Of a stretch of 64,000 nt of DNA, positions 17,611-25,753 are shown in pieces. A model generated the notes under the pieces. The model was not told the DNA's origin. It saw nothing but the letters and a program-made list of their open reading frames with translations, and ran no database searches. Positions within the stretch are counted from its first letter, which is position 1, and the number at the start of each line of letters is the position of its first letter. This DNA comes from G965222505 sp965222505 (lineage in GTDB: Bacteria > Bacteroidota > Rhodothermia > Rhodothermales > DATKEJ01). The stretch is from contig OZ244956.1 of the NCBI GenBank assembly GCA_965222505.1, forward strand, positions 1,054,001 to 1,118,000. Direction: 5' to 3'. The position numbers and the translations under genes were made by a program.

Positions 17611-18849
17611 GTGCTTGCTTTTCTACAGGAACTAGGTGAAAACACCCGTATCGCGTTTCGGGCCATTCGCACGCAGAAACTTCGTTCGCTGCTCACTACG
17701 CTCGGCATTATCATCGGCATTCTGATGGTGACGGCCATGATGACCATCATCAATGGCCTGGAACGAAACTTCGAGGAGTCCATGTCCGAGTTGGGCACCG
17801 ATGTCCTCTATGTCGAAAAATGGCCCTGGCGGCCCGTGAGCGATTGGTGGAATTATATCAACCGCCCCAACATCACCGCCGACCTCGCCGAAACCATCAC
17901 CCAACGGGCCAAATACGTCGAAGCCGTTGCGCCCGTGGGGACCACCCGCCGCACCATCCGGTACCGGGGGCAAAACCTTTCCGGCACCCGCGTCATCGGG
18001 TCAACACCCCTCTACCCCCGCGTACGCGGTGTGGACCTGGACGCCGGACGTTTTTATACCGATAACGATGCCCGCGCCGCACGTAATGTGTGCGTACTGG
18101 GAGCCGCCACCGCCGATGGCCTGTTTCCAATCGAAACCCCCCTCGGGAAATCCATTCGCATCGGCCCGCACCGCTTTGAGGTCATCGGCCTGCTCACCCG
18201 GCAAGGCACCAGTGGAGACGCCGACGACAATAACTCCTCCGACTCCGAAATCCACATCCCGCTCGAAACCCTCAAAAAACTCTTCGGCACAGGCCGGCGC
18301 AGCCTCAGCATTCAGGTAAAAACCGCCTCGGCAGAACTGATGCCGGAAGCCGAAGACGAACTCATCGGCATTCTGCGCACCGCACGCGGCCTGGATGCAC
18401 GGGACCAAAATGACTTTGTCATCAACAAACAGGACACCATCCGGGAATTCCTCGGTCCCATCAAGGCCACAATCTACGGCATCGGGATTTTCCTGACCGG
18501 CCTGTCCCTGTTGGTCGGTGGTATCGGCGTGATGAACATCATGTTCGTCTCCGTGAAAGAACGGACCAAGGAGATTGGGGTTCGGAAAGCCGTCGGGGCA
18601 CGCCGCCTCACCATCCTGACGCAATTTTTAATCGAATCGGTGTTCATCTGTACCCTCGGCGGCCTGATCGGCATTGCGCTCTCGTTTGGCTTGACGGCCA
18701 TCGTCAACACCTTCCTGCCCACGTACCTGGGTACGGGGACCATTGCGCTGGCCTTCGGCATTTGTATGCTCGTGGGCGTAGGCTTTGGACTGGCCCCGGC
18801 CTGGACCGCCGCAAAGGCGAACCCGATTGATGCTTTGAGATATGAATAG
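17611..18849 (+). CDS. MacB-like ABC transporter permease
   Basis: About 412 residues with MacB/FtsX topology. An N-terminal span (LLTTLGIIIGILMVTAMMTI) is followed by a large extracytoplasmic MacB periplasmic core domain (about 45-280) and three C-terminal spans, with the signature SVKERTKEIGVRKAVGARRL. It ends ANPIDALRYE, as is usual in the family. These permeases do not carry substrate through the membrane in the classic way but drive periplasmic extrusion. No ATPase gene is next to it. The start is GTG (17611), or TTG at 17605; no ATG is available. The paralog at 19041 suggests a heteromeric pair. Confidence 0.9.
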   Translation: MLAFLQELGENTRIAFRAIRTQKLRSLLTTLGIIIGILMVTAMMTIINGLERNFEESMSELGTDVLYVEKWPWRPVSDWWNYINRPNITADLAETITQRAKYVEAVAPVGTTRRTIRYRGQNLSGTRVIGSTPLYPRVRGVDLDAGRFYTDNDARAARNVCVLGAATADGLFPIETPLGKSIRIGPHRFEVIGLLTRQGTSGDADDNNSSDSEIHIPLETLKKLFGTGRRSLSIQVKTASAELMPEAEDELIGILRTARGLDARDQNDFVINKQDTIREFLGPIKATIYGIGIFLTGLSLLVGGIGVMNIMFVSVKERTKEIGVRKAVGARRLTILTQFLIESVFICTLGGLIGIALSFGLTAIVNTFLPTYLGTGTIALAFGICMLVGVGFGLAPAWTAAKANPIDALRYE

Positions 18850-19040
18850 TAGTTAGTTGTACGCTCGCGGCCAAGGGCAAGCGGCCACATTGTGGATAAA
18901 TGTCTTGGTCGCTCGCTTGTGGTTCGTTGTTGATTGTATCCACTGACAATCAGCGCACTCAGCAAGCGTACAACTAACCACAAGCCCGCACAGCGGGCGC
19001 ACAACTAACCACGAGCCCGCATAGCGGGCGTACCAACACC
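18850..19040. repeat. GTACGCTCGC-family repeats between the two permeases
   Basis: GTTAGTTGTACGCTCGC at 18852 opens a module with core GCGGCCACATTGTGG and ends GTCGCTCGCTTGT. A reverse-oriented copy (AGCAAGCGTACAACTAACC) begins near 18961, followed by two repeats of CAACTAACCACRAGCCCGCA ending GCGGGCG, the last running almost into the ATG of the second permease. No gene is present. Confidence 0.75.
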
Positions 19041-20267
19041 ATGACTTCAACTGAATTTATACGGGTAGCCTGGAGTTCGATACTCAGCAACAAACTGCGC
19101 TCTATGCTCACATTGTTGGGCATGATTATCGGGGTGTTTGCCATCATCGCCTCGGTTACCGCCGTTGAGGTGATTGATGTGTATTTCAACGACAAACTGA
19201 ACGTCCTCGGCTCGACCACCTTTACCGTCACCAAAGACCCGGCTGTGCAAACCGGCCCAATGGATGAGCGCTACCGCAATCGGCGTAACATCACCTATGA
19301 CCATATGCTTCGGCTCCGCCGCCGTGCCGAACTGCCAGCTGCCATCAGCCCATATGCCTGGTTCGACATGGTCCGACTGCGGTATGAAGACAACGAGACC
19401 GAGCCGAATATTTTCGTCCTCGGCTCGGATGAACATTGGATTTCGAATTTTGGCTACAGCCTCGAAGATGGCCGGTTTATCACGGCCGAAGACGTGCAGT
19501 TCAAACGCCCAGTCATTGTGCTGGGCGCTACCCCAACGGGAAAGCTGTTTCCCAACACCAACCCCATCGGCAAGACGGTTCGCATTCGAGGGATTCGGTT
19601 TAAGGTGATCGGTACGCTGGAAGCCAAGGGTAACCTGTTCGGGCAAGACCAGGACAACCGCATCGTTGCACCGATCACCCGCATGTTCGACATCTTCGGC
19701 GGGCGGGATCGGGATATGGCGATTACGGTCCGGTCTGCATCCGTAGCGATGAATGCAGCGACGATGGATGAGGTTACGGGCCACATGCGAGCCATCCGCA
19801 AGGTACCGCCGCTTGAAGAAAACGACTTCGAGGTGACGACCAACAACCAGATCCTGGACACCTTCGAAAACTTCACCAAGTACCTGACCATGGGCGGAGC
19901 CGGCATCGGATTTATTGCCCTGCTGGCCGCCGGGATCGGGATCATGAACATCATGCTCGTGACCGTCACAGAACGCACCCGGGAAATCGGGCTTCGGAAA
20001 TCCGTTGGGGCCACGCGGGGTGCCGTGCTACGACAATTCTTGCTGGAAGCCATCGTGCTGTGCCAGATCGGGGGCCTGATTGGCATTGTGCTCGGCGCAA
20101 TGGTCGGCAACGTAACGGCCTACTTCTTCGAGATCCGGGCTGCATTCCCCTGGGATTGGGCCATCGGCGGCATCCTGGGTGTTACGATCATCGCCGTGAT
20201 CTTCGGGACCTACCCCGCCTGGAAAGCCGCCTCTCTGGACCCCATCGAAGCGTTAAGGCATGAGTAG
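19041..20267 (+). CDS. MacB-like ABC transporter permease (second copy)
   Basis: A 408-residue paralog of the preceding permease. It has an N-terminal span MLTLLGMIIGVFAIIASVTA, an extracytoplasmic core (about 45-275) and three C-terminal spans with VTERTREIGLRKSVGATRGA, ending LDPIEALRHE. The same topology and the order on the strand suggest that both act with a shared, distant ATPase as one export complex for lipids, peptides or lipoproteins. ATG at 19041. The spacer before it is made of repeats and shows no obvious ribosome-binding site. Confidence 0.9.
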   Translation: MTSTEFIRVAWSSILSNKLRSMLTLLGMIIGVFAIIASVTAVEVIDVYFNDKLNVLGSTTFTVTKDPAVQTGPMDERYRNRRNITYDHMLRLRRRAELPAAISPYAWFDMVRLRYEDNETEPNIFVLGSDEHWISNFGYSLEDGRFITAEDVQFKRPVIVLGATPTGKLFPNTNPIGKTVRIRGIRFKVIGTLEAKGNLFGQDQDNRIVAPITRMFDIFGGRDRDMAITVRSASVAMNAATMDEVTGHMRAIRKVPPLEENDFEVTTNNQILDTFENFTKYLTMGGAGIGFIALLAAGIGIMNIMLVTVTERTREIGLRKSVGATRGAVLRQFLLEAIVLCQIGGLIGIVLGAMVGNVTAYFFEIRAAFPWDWAIGGILGVTIIAVIFGTYPAWKAASLDPIEALRHE

Positions 20268-20509
20268 GTTTGTACGCGTGCGGACCGGTTTGGGAGACCG
20301 CACAGCGGGTTAATGCCGGGGCCGCTCGCGTGTCCGTTGTGCGCGCGCGAAAGACCTTGCAAACCGCATTGCGAATAAACGCATAAGCGCTCGCTTGTTG
20401 TCCGTGGTCCGTTGGATACATTGTCCCTTCCGCCTTAACTTGTTTATCCCACCTTTTCACGTAGAACGTAGAACGTAGAACGTAGAACGTAGAACGTAGA
20501 ACGTAGAAC
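20268..20509 (+). repeat. Repeat-filled spacer ending in seven GTAGAAC heptamers
   Basis: A degenerate GTACGCTCGC-type module (GTTTGTACGCGTGCGGACC at 20268 onwards) is followed by a second diverged one ending GCGCTCGCTTGTTG near 20402. Then 20461-20509 contains seven perfect tandem copies of GTAGAAC. The array stops five bases before the rpiA start codon. Confidence 0.85.
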
Positions 20510-20514
20510 CTATT

Positions 20515-21210
20515 ATGTCTCAAGATGAAGCCAAACGGGCGGCCGGCGTTGCGGCGGCTGCATGGGTAGACGACGGCATGCGCGTCGGCCTCGGTACTGG
20601 ATCTACAACTGCTTTTGCCCTGATCGAACTGGGCCGTCGTGTTCGGGAAGAAGGGCTGGAGATTGTGGGCGTCCCGACCTCCTTTGCGGCTGAGCGCCTG
20701 GCCCGAAAACATCGCATTCCGCTGATCACCCTGGACAATGTGCCTTCGCTGGACATCGCCCTGGACGGGGCCGATGAAATCGACCCGCACCTGAACCTGA
20801 TCAAGGGCCGGGGGGCAGCACATACCCGCGAGAAGGTGGTGGCTGCCCTCGCCACGCGCTTTGTGGTGCTGGCGGATCATTCCAAACGGGTGGATCAACT
20901 CGGCACCCGGATGCCGATACCTGTGGAAGTGCTACCGATGGCCATCGGCCCCGTGATACGCCGCATCGAAATCCTCGGTGGTACCCCTGAAATCCGAATG
21001 GGCCGAAGGAAAGACGGGCCGGTGGTGACCGACCAGGGCTTCTGGATCGTCGACGCGCAATTCAAAGACCTCTCCGACCCCTATGCCCTGGACGAGGCCC
21101 TGCTCCGTACCCCCGGTGTGCTGGACCATGGCCTGTTCCTGAACATGGCGACTGAGGCCGTTATCGGCAACCTCGACGGCGAGGTACAGGTGCTGGCGTT
21201 TGATGCGTAA
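20515..21210 (+). CDS. rpiA: Ribose-5-phosphate isomerase A
   Basis: A 231-residue RpiA of normal length. GLGTGSTTAFALIELG is the phosphate-binding GTGST loop, VGVPTSFAAERLARKH follows, and DGADEIDPHLNLIKGRGAAH contains the catalytic Asp pair and the lysine/glycine loop. It interconverts ribose 5-phosphate and ribulose 5-phosphate in the pentose phosphate pathway. Relevance in the window: gnd, the enzyme that makes ribulose 5-phosphate, is frameshifted at 44774-46197. The start codon lies directly after a heptamer array. A strong hairpin follows the stop. Confidence 0.96.
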   Translation: MSQDEAKRAAGVAAAAWVDDGMRVGLGTGSTTAFALIELGRRVREEGLEIVGVPTSFAAERLARKHRIPLITLDNVPSLDIALDGADEIDPHLNLIKGRGAAHTREKVVAALATRFVVLADHSKRVDQLGTRMPIPVEVLPMAIGPVIRRIEILGGTPEIRMGRRKDGPVVTDQGFWIVDAQFKDLSDPYALDEALLRTPGVLDHGLFLNMATEAVIGNLDGEVQVLAFDA

Positions 21211-21233
21211 GAACCGTGCAACCTACATCGCAC

Positions 21234-21270
21234 TAAAAAAGCCCCTGCGCCACACGATGCGCAGGGGCTT
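21234..21270 (-). terminator. Bidirectional terminator between rpiA and tonB
   Basis: AAGCCCCTGCGC (21239-21250) pairs perfectly with GCGCAGGGGCTT (21259-21270) around an 8-base loop. A run of A precedes it (21235-21240), giving a U tract for tonB transcripts on the minus strand. It lies between two convergent genes. Confidence 0.9.
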
Positions 21271-21293
21271 GGGTACACCGAAGTGCGACCGAA

Positions 21294-21956
21294 TTACTTC
21301 AGGCGGAAGCGGATCGGCAAGGAGAACTTCACCTTGACGGCTTTGCCGCGCTGTTTACCAGGCTTGAACTTCGCCTTGCGGACGGCCTTGAGGGCCTCTT
21401 CGTCACAACCGGCCCCGATGCCTTTTGCGACGGCAGCGTTGGTTACGTTGCCATTTTCGTCCACGACGAATTGTACAAAGACGGTACCTTCAACGCCCGC
21501 TTTCTTGGCGATTTCAGGGTACTTGATTTTCTTTTGCAGATCGCCGAGGCCACCGATCAGTTCCGGCATTTGCTCCACAACCACGAAGATTTCGGGCTCA
21601 GGCTCTTCTTCTTCGGCGGGCGGAGGCGGAGGCGGAGGCGGCAAGTCAGCCGGCTCGTCCAGGTCGATTTCAGAATCGATGTCGAGTTCATCGTCATCAA
21701 GCTCTTCATCGTTGGGGACCTCGATGGGTACCGGAGGACGCGGCGGGGGCGGTGGGCGTTCGATCTGCTGCGTCTGTTCAATTTCTTCCATTTGAACGAC
21801 GACCTGTTCTTCCTCAGTGATTTCAAACTCGTTCTCCGGCTGGAAGTCCATACGGAACGCGAGAATGAGCAACCCGAGGGCAACGGCCAGCCCCACTTCC
21901 ACAAAAAGCGGGTATTTGCTGCGCAGATCGGCCTTGGAGGTTTTTCTTAAAGCCAT
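21294..21956 (-). CDS. tonB: Energy transducer TonB
   Basis: A 220-residue TonB-family protein. One membrane segment (VEVGLAVALGLLILAF, about 20-40) is followed by a periplasmic linker with RPPPPPRPPVP, a run of acidic residues (DEELDDDELDIDSEIDLDE), eight prolines and then EEEEPEPE. The C-terminal domain has the TonB fold pattern YPEIAKKAGVEGTVFVQFVV and GCDEEALKAVRKAKFKPGKQ. It carries proton-motive energy from ExbB/ExbD to outer-membrane receptors; those genes are not in the window. The strongly acidic linker is unusual relative to the lysine/proline linkers of proteobacterial TonB. Confidence 0.92.
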   Translation of the reverse strand: MALRKTSKADLRSKYPLFVEVGLAVALGLLILAFRMDFQPENEFEITEEEQVVVQMEEIEQTQQIERPPPPPRPPVPIEVPNDEELDDDELDIDSEIDLDEPADLPPPPPPPPAEEEEPEPEIFVVVEQMPELIGGLGDLQKKIKYPEIAKKAGVEGTVFVQFVVDENGNVTNAAVAKGIGAGCDEEALKAVRKAKFKPGKQRGKAVKVKFSLPIRFRLK

Positions 21957-22029
21957 AACGGATAGGTGCGTTGAGTTGGGTTGGATCTTGACAATTTACA
22001 AAATCTCAGGACGAATTCAACTTTTAAAT

Positions 22030-22101
22030 CTGATGTTACGCCGCTTGTCGTTGATCTTGTGCATTTGGACAAGGTCGAATGGGCCAAGACGGCGTAACAT
22101 G
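22030..22101 (+). mobile_element. MITE-like 72-bp element, copy 2
   Basis: Same length as the copies at 9460 and 26889. It begins CTGATGTTACGCCG and ends CGGCGTAACATG, again a perfect 11-bp terminal inverted repeat. Against copy 1, the stem pair A-T has become C-G, so both sides changed together. The A+T-rich flanks show no clear target duplication. It lies in the tonB/manC divergent spacer. Confidence 0.75.
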
Positions 22102-22223
22102 ACTTAAAAACAGGCTACTTTAGAAATAAGACCCCGAGGCTAGGGGAAAGTTGCTGTAAATAAAACGATACGGTCCCTTGAAATATTGTGTAAACCAAGC
22201 GGATGGACTGAACCATATGGGGG

Positions 22224-22426
22224 ATTGTTAGTTGTACGCTCGCTGTGCGAGCTGGTTGTTAGTTGTAAACAGCAAACAATCCACAACTAACAACAGTGAG
22301 CGGCTACTATTCCTTCCCATGATGTGGTCGCTGACCCAAGGTCGCGAGCGTACAACCTACAACAGAGAGCGGCCACATTGCCTCCCCGCAAATGCGGCCC
22401 ACAACCCTGTACCCGCGAGCGTACCA
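22224..22426. repeat. GTACGCTCGC-family repeats upstream of manC
   Basis: GTTAGTTGTACGCTCGC at 22228 is followed by reverse-oriented modules containing GCGAGCGTACAACCTACAAC (22348) and GAGCGGCCACATTG (22371). The final copy reads GCGAGCGTACCA directly into the ATG at 22427. The rest of this 470-bp spacer holds the MITE copy and no gene. Confidence 0.75.
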
Positions 22427-23488
22427 ATGTCAACCTATGCCGTCATCATGGCGGGCGGCGTCGGGAGCCGGTTTTGGCCCCGTAGCCGAACCGCCCATCC
22501 GAAGCAATTCCTGAACGTGTTCGGAGAAGTGTCACTGATTCAGGCTACAGTAGCACGGCTCGGCGGACTCATCCCGCCGGAACGGTGTTTTGTGGTCACG
22601 CACGCACGGTACCTCGACGCCACCTTGCGTCAACTCCCCACGGTGCCGCCGGAGAATATCCTCATCGAACCCATCAGCCGAAACACGGCCCCGTGTGTTG
22701 CCTATGCCGCAGTACATATCCATACCCTCGACCCGGAGGCCACCCTCATCGTCCTCCCCGCCGACCATGTGATTCAGGACACCATCGGGTTTCACATGGC
22801 CCTGCAAACGGCCATCGAGACGGCCCAACAACCAGGTCTGCTCGTGACCCTCGGCCTCACCCCCACCCGGCCTGAAACCGGCTACGGCTACATCCACTAC
22901 GAAGCCCCGGAAACCCCAGCCACTAAACCTTCAGCCTATCCGGTCTCTACCTTCACTGAAAAGCCGGATGCCGAAACGGCCCAGCACTTCCTGGAATCGG
23001 GCACCTACCTCTGGAACAGCGGCATGTTTATCTGGCGTGCCGATACCATCCTGGACCAGTTTAAACACCACCTCCCAGCAGTATATGCTGCCTTTGCCCC
23101 ACTCCGCACCGGCGAAACCGAGGACCGCGTAGAACAAGCCTTTGAACAATGTCCGAGCCTTTCGATTGACTACGGTATCATGGAAAAGGCCACCTCCGTC
23201 TCAGTAGTCCCTGCCTCCTTCGGCTGGAGCGATGTGGGAGATTGGCGAGCCGTCCAGGACCTGAGTCTGAAAGATACCGACGGCAATACCGTACGTGGCG
23301 AGGCCGTCATCCACAACAGCACCGGTTGCCTGATCGATGCCGGGAAACGTCTGGTGGTGCTGGTTGGGGTGCAAGACCTTGTGGTGGTCGAAACCGATGA
23401 TGCCGTGCTGGTCTGCCACCGCAATGCGACCCAGCAAATCAAGGACGTGCAAAAGCAACTCACCCGTGAAAAACCGGGCGTTGTTTAA
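22427..23488 (+). CDS. manC: Mannose-1-phosphate guanylyltransferase
   Basis: A 353-residue nucleotidyltransferase. The start VIMAGGVGSRFWPRSRTAHP and KQFLNVFG is the GTP/Mg signature, IEPISRNTAPC follows, FTEKPDAETA contains the catalytic lysine region and WNSGMFIWRAD binds the sugar phosphate. It makes GDP-mannose from mannose 1-phosphate and GTP for surface glycans. It lacks the C-terminal phosphomannose isomerase of long ManC forms. The frame is open another 65 codons upstream, but that part is translated repeat DNA; the ATG at 22427 places the glycine-rich motif at the N-terminus as usual. Confidence 0.93.
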   Translation: MSTYAVIMAGGVGSRFWPRSRTAHPKQFLNVFGEVSLIQATVARLGGLIPPERCFVVTHARYLDATLRQLPTVPPENILIEPISRNTAPCVAYAAVHIHTLDPEATLIVLPADHVIQDTIGFHMALQTAIETAQQPGLLVTLGLTPTRPETGYGYIHYEAPETPATKPSAYPVSTFTEKPDAETAQHFLESGTYLWNSGMFIWRADTILDQFKHHLPAVYAAFAPLRTGETEDRVEQAFEQCPSLSIDYGIMEKATSVSVVPASFGWSDVGDWRAVQDLSLKDTDGNTVRGEAVIHNSTGCLIDAGKRLVVLVGVQDLVVVETDDAVLVCHRNATQQIKDVQKQLTREKPGVV

Positions 23489-23545
23489 TGATCAGTGCGG
23501 AGTGCGACTCAGGTTTGAAGGGGGAGTCGTACTCCGCACTGATCA
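23489..23545. terminator. 22-bp hairpin between convergent manC and YceI genes
   Basis: The arms 23489-23510 and 23524-23545 are complementary at 21 of 22 positions, around a 13-base loop. The left arm starts one base after the manC stop. The right arm ends with the TGA stop of the YceI gene (on the minus strand). It can act as terminator both ways, although no T run follows. Confidence 0.7.
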
Positions 23546-24139
23546 CCCAGCATCATTGGCACTCACGATGAGGTGGACCTCTACGTCGTGCCCCACACCC
23601 CGAGACCACCCCCGCACACCGTAGTCCATACGATTGAGGGTAAAGGTAGTCTCAAAGCCTGCCAGTTTGCCGAGGTCTTCGACGGTATTCAGCCCTAGCA
23701 CCTGAACCGGCACCGTAACAGACCGGGTCACCCCCCGAATCGTTAAATCACCGGTGACGGCCAGCAGGTCCCCATCTCGTGGTGCCACCTTGGTGCTTTG
23801 AAAAGACATCCGGGGAAATTGATCAACGTGGAGAAAGTTTTTGCCTCGAACGGCCCGGTCTCGCCGGGGGTTACCTGTGGTCACACTCCCAACATCCACA
23901 GAAAACGAAACCTGCGTCTGGGCTGGAGCAGCCGGGTCATACCGGATCGTTCCCTCGAATTCGGTAAACCGCCCTTCCACCTTAAAAACCCCCCACTTGG
24001 TCGCGGTAAATTCGACGGCACTATCGTCTTCCCGCACCCGGTACCGAGGCTCTTCTTCCGTCGGCTGGTGAACAAATCCCAACAGGACCAAACCCATCAT
24101 CAATACCAGACCCAAAGCCATGTGTGTGTAGCTACGCAT
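23543..24139 (-). CDS. YceI family periplasmic protein
   Basis: A 198-residue protein. An N-terminal hydrophobic segment (MALGLVLMMGLVLLGF) probably serves as signal or anchor. The YceI lipocalin-like domain follows: SAVEFTATKWGVFKVEGRFT, then VSFSVDVGSVTTGNPRRDRA, FPRMSFQSTKV, GDLTIRGVTRSVTVPVQVLG and the terminal MDYGVRGWSRGVGHDVEVHL. The family binds isoprenoid-like lipids in the periplasm; physiological role mostly unknown. The ATG at 24139 follows the dioxygenase stop by five bases, so they share an operon. Its stop codon is supplied by the large hairpin at 23489-23545. Confidence 0.9.
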   Translation of the reverse strand: MRSYTHMALGLVLMMGLVLLGFVHQPTEEEPRYRVREDDSAVEFTATKWGVFKVEGRFTEFEGTIRYDPAAPAQTQVSFSVDVGSVTTGNPRRDRAVRGKNFLHVDQFPRMSFQSTKVAPRDGDLLAVTGDLTIRGVTRSVTVPVQVLGLNTVEDLGKLAGFETTFTLNRMDYGVRGWSRGVGHDVEVHLIVSANDAG

Positions 24140-24144
24140 ACCGA

Positions 24145-24696
24145 TTACCGTTTCAGTTTGAGGTCGAAGGTGCAACGCCAAATGCCCTGATCATCTTTGA
24201 CGAGGATCTGCTCCGGGTCGAAGGAGTCGATGCCCACCGGTATTTTGGCGGCCGTCTTCAGGCGCAACGTCTCCTGCTGCCGCCCCATACTCGGCCCCGT
24301 AAGGGTGTAATGCACATGGGGGATGACCGTCGTATTCGGATAAGAAGCAGGCCGGATGGTATGGTATTCGTACCGCCCCGCTTCATTCGTGCGCATGGTG
24401 CCCTGAATGCGGTGCTGGTTCTCATCGACACCACCTTTGGAATAATGCCCCTCGGCATCCGTGTGGTACACATGGACTAAAATCCCCTCCCGTACCGTCC
24501 GGCCCTCTGGCCCAAACACACGCCCCGTCACGATCATTCGCTCCCCCGGCTCGTCTTTATCAACCAGAAAAGCCATCCATTCAGGGTGAAGCCCGGAACC
24601 CTGACCTTCCAGGTCCGCAGGCCGGCACGCCGCCAGGCCCACAGCACCAATACCAGCCACCAGCCGGTGCAAAAATGTTCTTCGGGAATGTTGCAT
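24145..24696 (-). CDS. Intradiol ring-cleavage dioxygenase-like lipoprotein (Tat signal)
   Basis: A 183-residue protein with a twin-arginine leader (HSRRTFLHRLVAGIGAVGLA) ending in Cys, so probably a Tat-exported lipoprotein. The body matches the intradiol dioxygenase beta-sandwich: MIVTGRVFGPEGRTVREGIL, VHVYHTDAEGHYSKGG, TNEAGRYEYHTIRPASYP and IPHVHYTLTG, with Tyr and His candidates for non-haem iron. It is shorter than catechol dioxygenases and resembles the secreted, poorly characterised branch. I chose the ATG at 24696 (a TTG lies at 24717). Operon with YceI, downstream of the sigma/anti-sigma pair. Catalytic activity is uncertain. Confidence 0.82.
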   Translation of the reverse strand: MQHSRRTFLHRLVAGIGAVGLAACRPADLEGQGSGLHPEWMAFLVDKDEPGERMIVTGRVFGPEGRTVREGILVHVYHTDAEGHYSKGGVDENQHRIQGTMRTNEAGRYEYHTIRPASYPNTTVIPHVHYTLTGPSMGRQQETLRLKTAAKIPVGIDSFDPEQILVKDDQGIWRCTFDLKLKR

Positions 24697-24769
24697 AGGA
24701 ATATTATTTAGGTGCAAAAAAGTGTTAATATTATTTTATACGTTCACAGTTACGGGTGTGAGCGTACAA

Positions 24770-25753
24770 CTAACCACTAACAAACCCCCGTATCCACTCG
24801 AATTCCAGTTCCATTTTCCACGTTTCCATGGCTTCGGCATCCAGGTTGAGGGCACTATCTCGAGTGACGCCTTCCGGGGTCGGATAGAAGTTGGTGATGG
24901 CCTCATAGAGCTGGTCCCGTTGGGGGCGGTCGGTGGTGTAGAGCAGGTGCCAAAGGGTGAGGGTATCGAAGCCGCGGGCTTCAGCCACCAGGATGTTGAG
25001 GTCGGGTATGGTCGGGGCTACATCATACCGGTCCAGTGCAGCCTTAAAGGCCGGCGAGGCATCGTCGAAGTATGGCGTGCCAGGACCGGCCTCGGCATAC
25101 ATGCGGCTCCGGGCTCCGGCTGGTACGAGTACCGAGCGGTCGTCGTGTTCCAGCGCCACCCATCCGGAGCTCACGTGCAGCATCCCGGCCCCGTCGGGGG
25201 TTACGTCCAGGGTGTAGGCACATCCCATATCCACAGCCGTAGCGGAGGGGGTATCCACCAGAAATAGACGGGGCGGTGCAAATATGCTGGCCTGGATGCG
25301 GCCCTGTTCCAGTGCAATACGATGTTCGTCGGTGCCGGTCTCGACCAATTGCACACGCGAGTTCGGTTCAATAATCACCGTGCCAATGTCTGCTACTTCC
25401 AGTTCGGCCCGCGCCCCGGCATCGGTTTCAAGCCACTCACCGACCCCCAGATGGGTCTCTCCAGCAATGTGCCCGGACGCTACGCGCGGCATACCCGACA
25501 GGGTTTCGACGGCCCACGTGGGTCCGGCAGGTTGCGTCATCATCCACACACCAAGACCCAGTCCAATGACCAGCAGGGCAGCTACACCACTGTACCACAG
25601 CCATCTTGTACCAACCAGGCGAAACATCCGGGGTGTATCCAGTCGGGCTTCGATGCCCGGCCAAAGGTCGGTAGGTGGCGCAATACGATCCGGCAGTGCT
25701 TTGAGGGCATCCTGCAATGGATCATGGGGGCGATGTGGATTGGGGGTATTCAT
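24770..25753 (-). CDS. FecR domain-containing membrane protein (probable anti-sigma factor)
   Basis: A 327-residue protein with a short cytoplasmic N-terminus, one membrane span (WYSGVAALLVIGLGLGVWMM, about 52-72) and a periplasmic FecR domain: GEWLETDAGARAELEVADIG, VIIEPNSRVQLV, RIALEQGRIQASIFAPPRLF, VDTPSATAVDMGCAYTLDV and HVSSGWVAL. FecR-type proteins regulate their cognate sigma factor. It overlaps the sigma gene by ATGA, the usual sigma/anti-sigma coupling. The last codons GTTAGTGGTTAG fall in a GTACGCTCGC-family repeat, which therefore provides the stop. Confidence 0.9.
   Translation of the reverse strand: MNTPNPHRPHDPLQDALKALPDRIAPPTDLWPGIEARLDTPRMFRLVGTRWLWYSGVAALLVIGLGLGVWMMTQPAGPTWAVETLSGMPRVASGHIAGETHLGVGEWLETDAGARAELEVADIGTVIIEPNSRVQLVETGTDEHRIALEQGRIQASIFAPPRLFLVDTPSATAVDMGCAYTLDVTPDGAGMLHVSSGWVALEHDDRSVLVPAGARSRMYAEAGPGTPYFDDASPAFKAALDRYDVAPTIPDLNILVAEARGFDTLTLWHLLYTTDRPQRDQLYEAITNFYPTPEGVTRDSALNLDAEAMETWKMELEFEWIRGFVSG

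Noticed and set aside
22232..22426. N-terminal extension of the mannose-1-phosphate guanylyltransferase
   Set aside because: These 65 codons translate dispersed repeats; the conserved nucleotide-binding motif starts right after the ATG at 22427.
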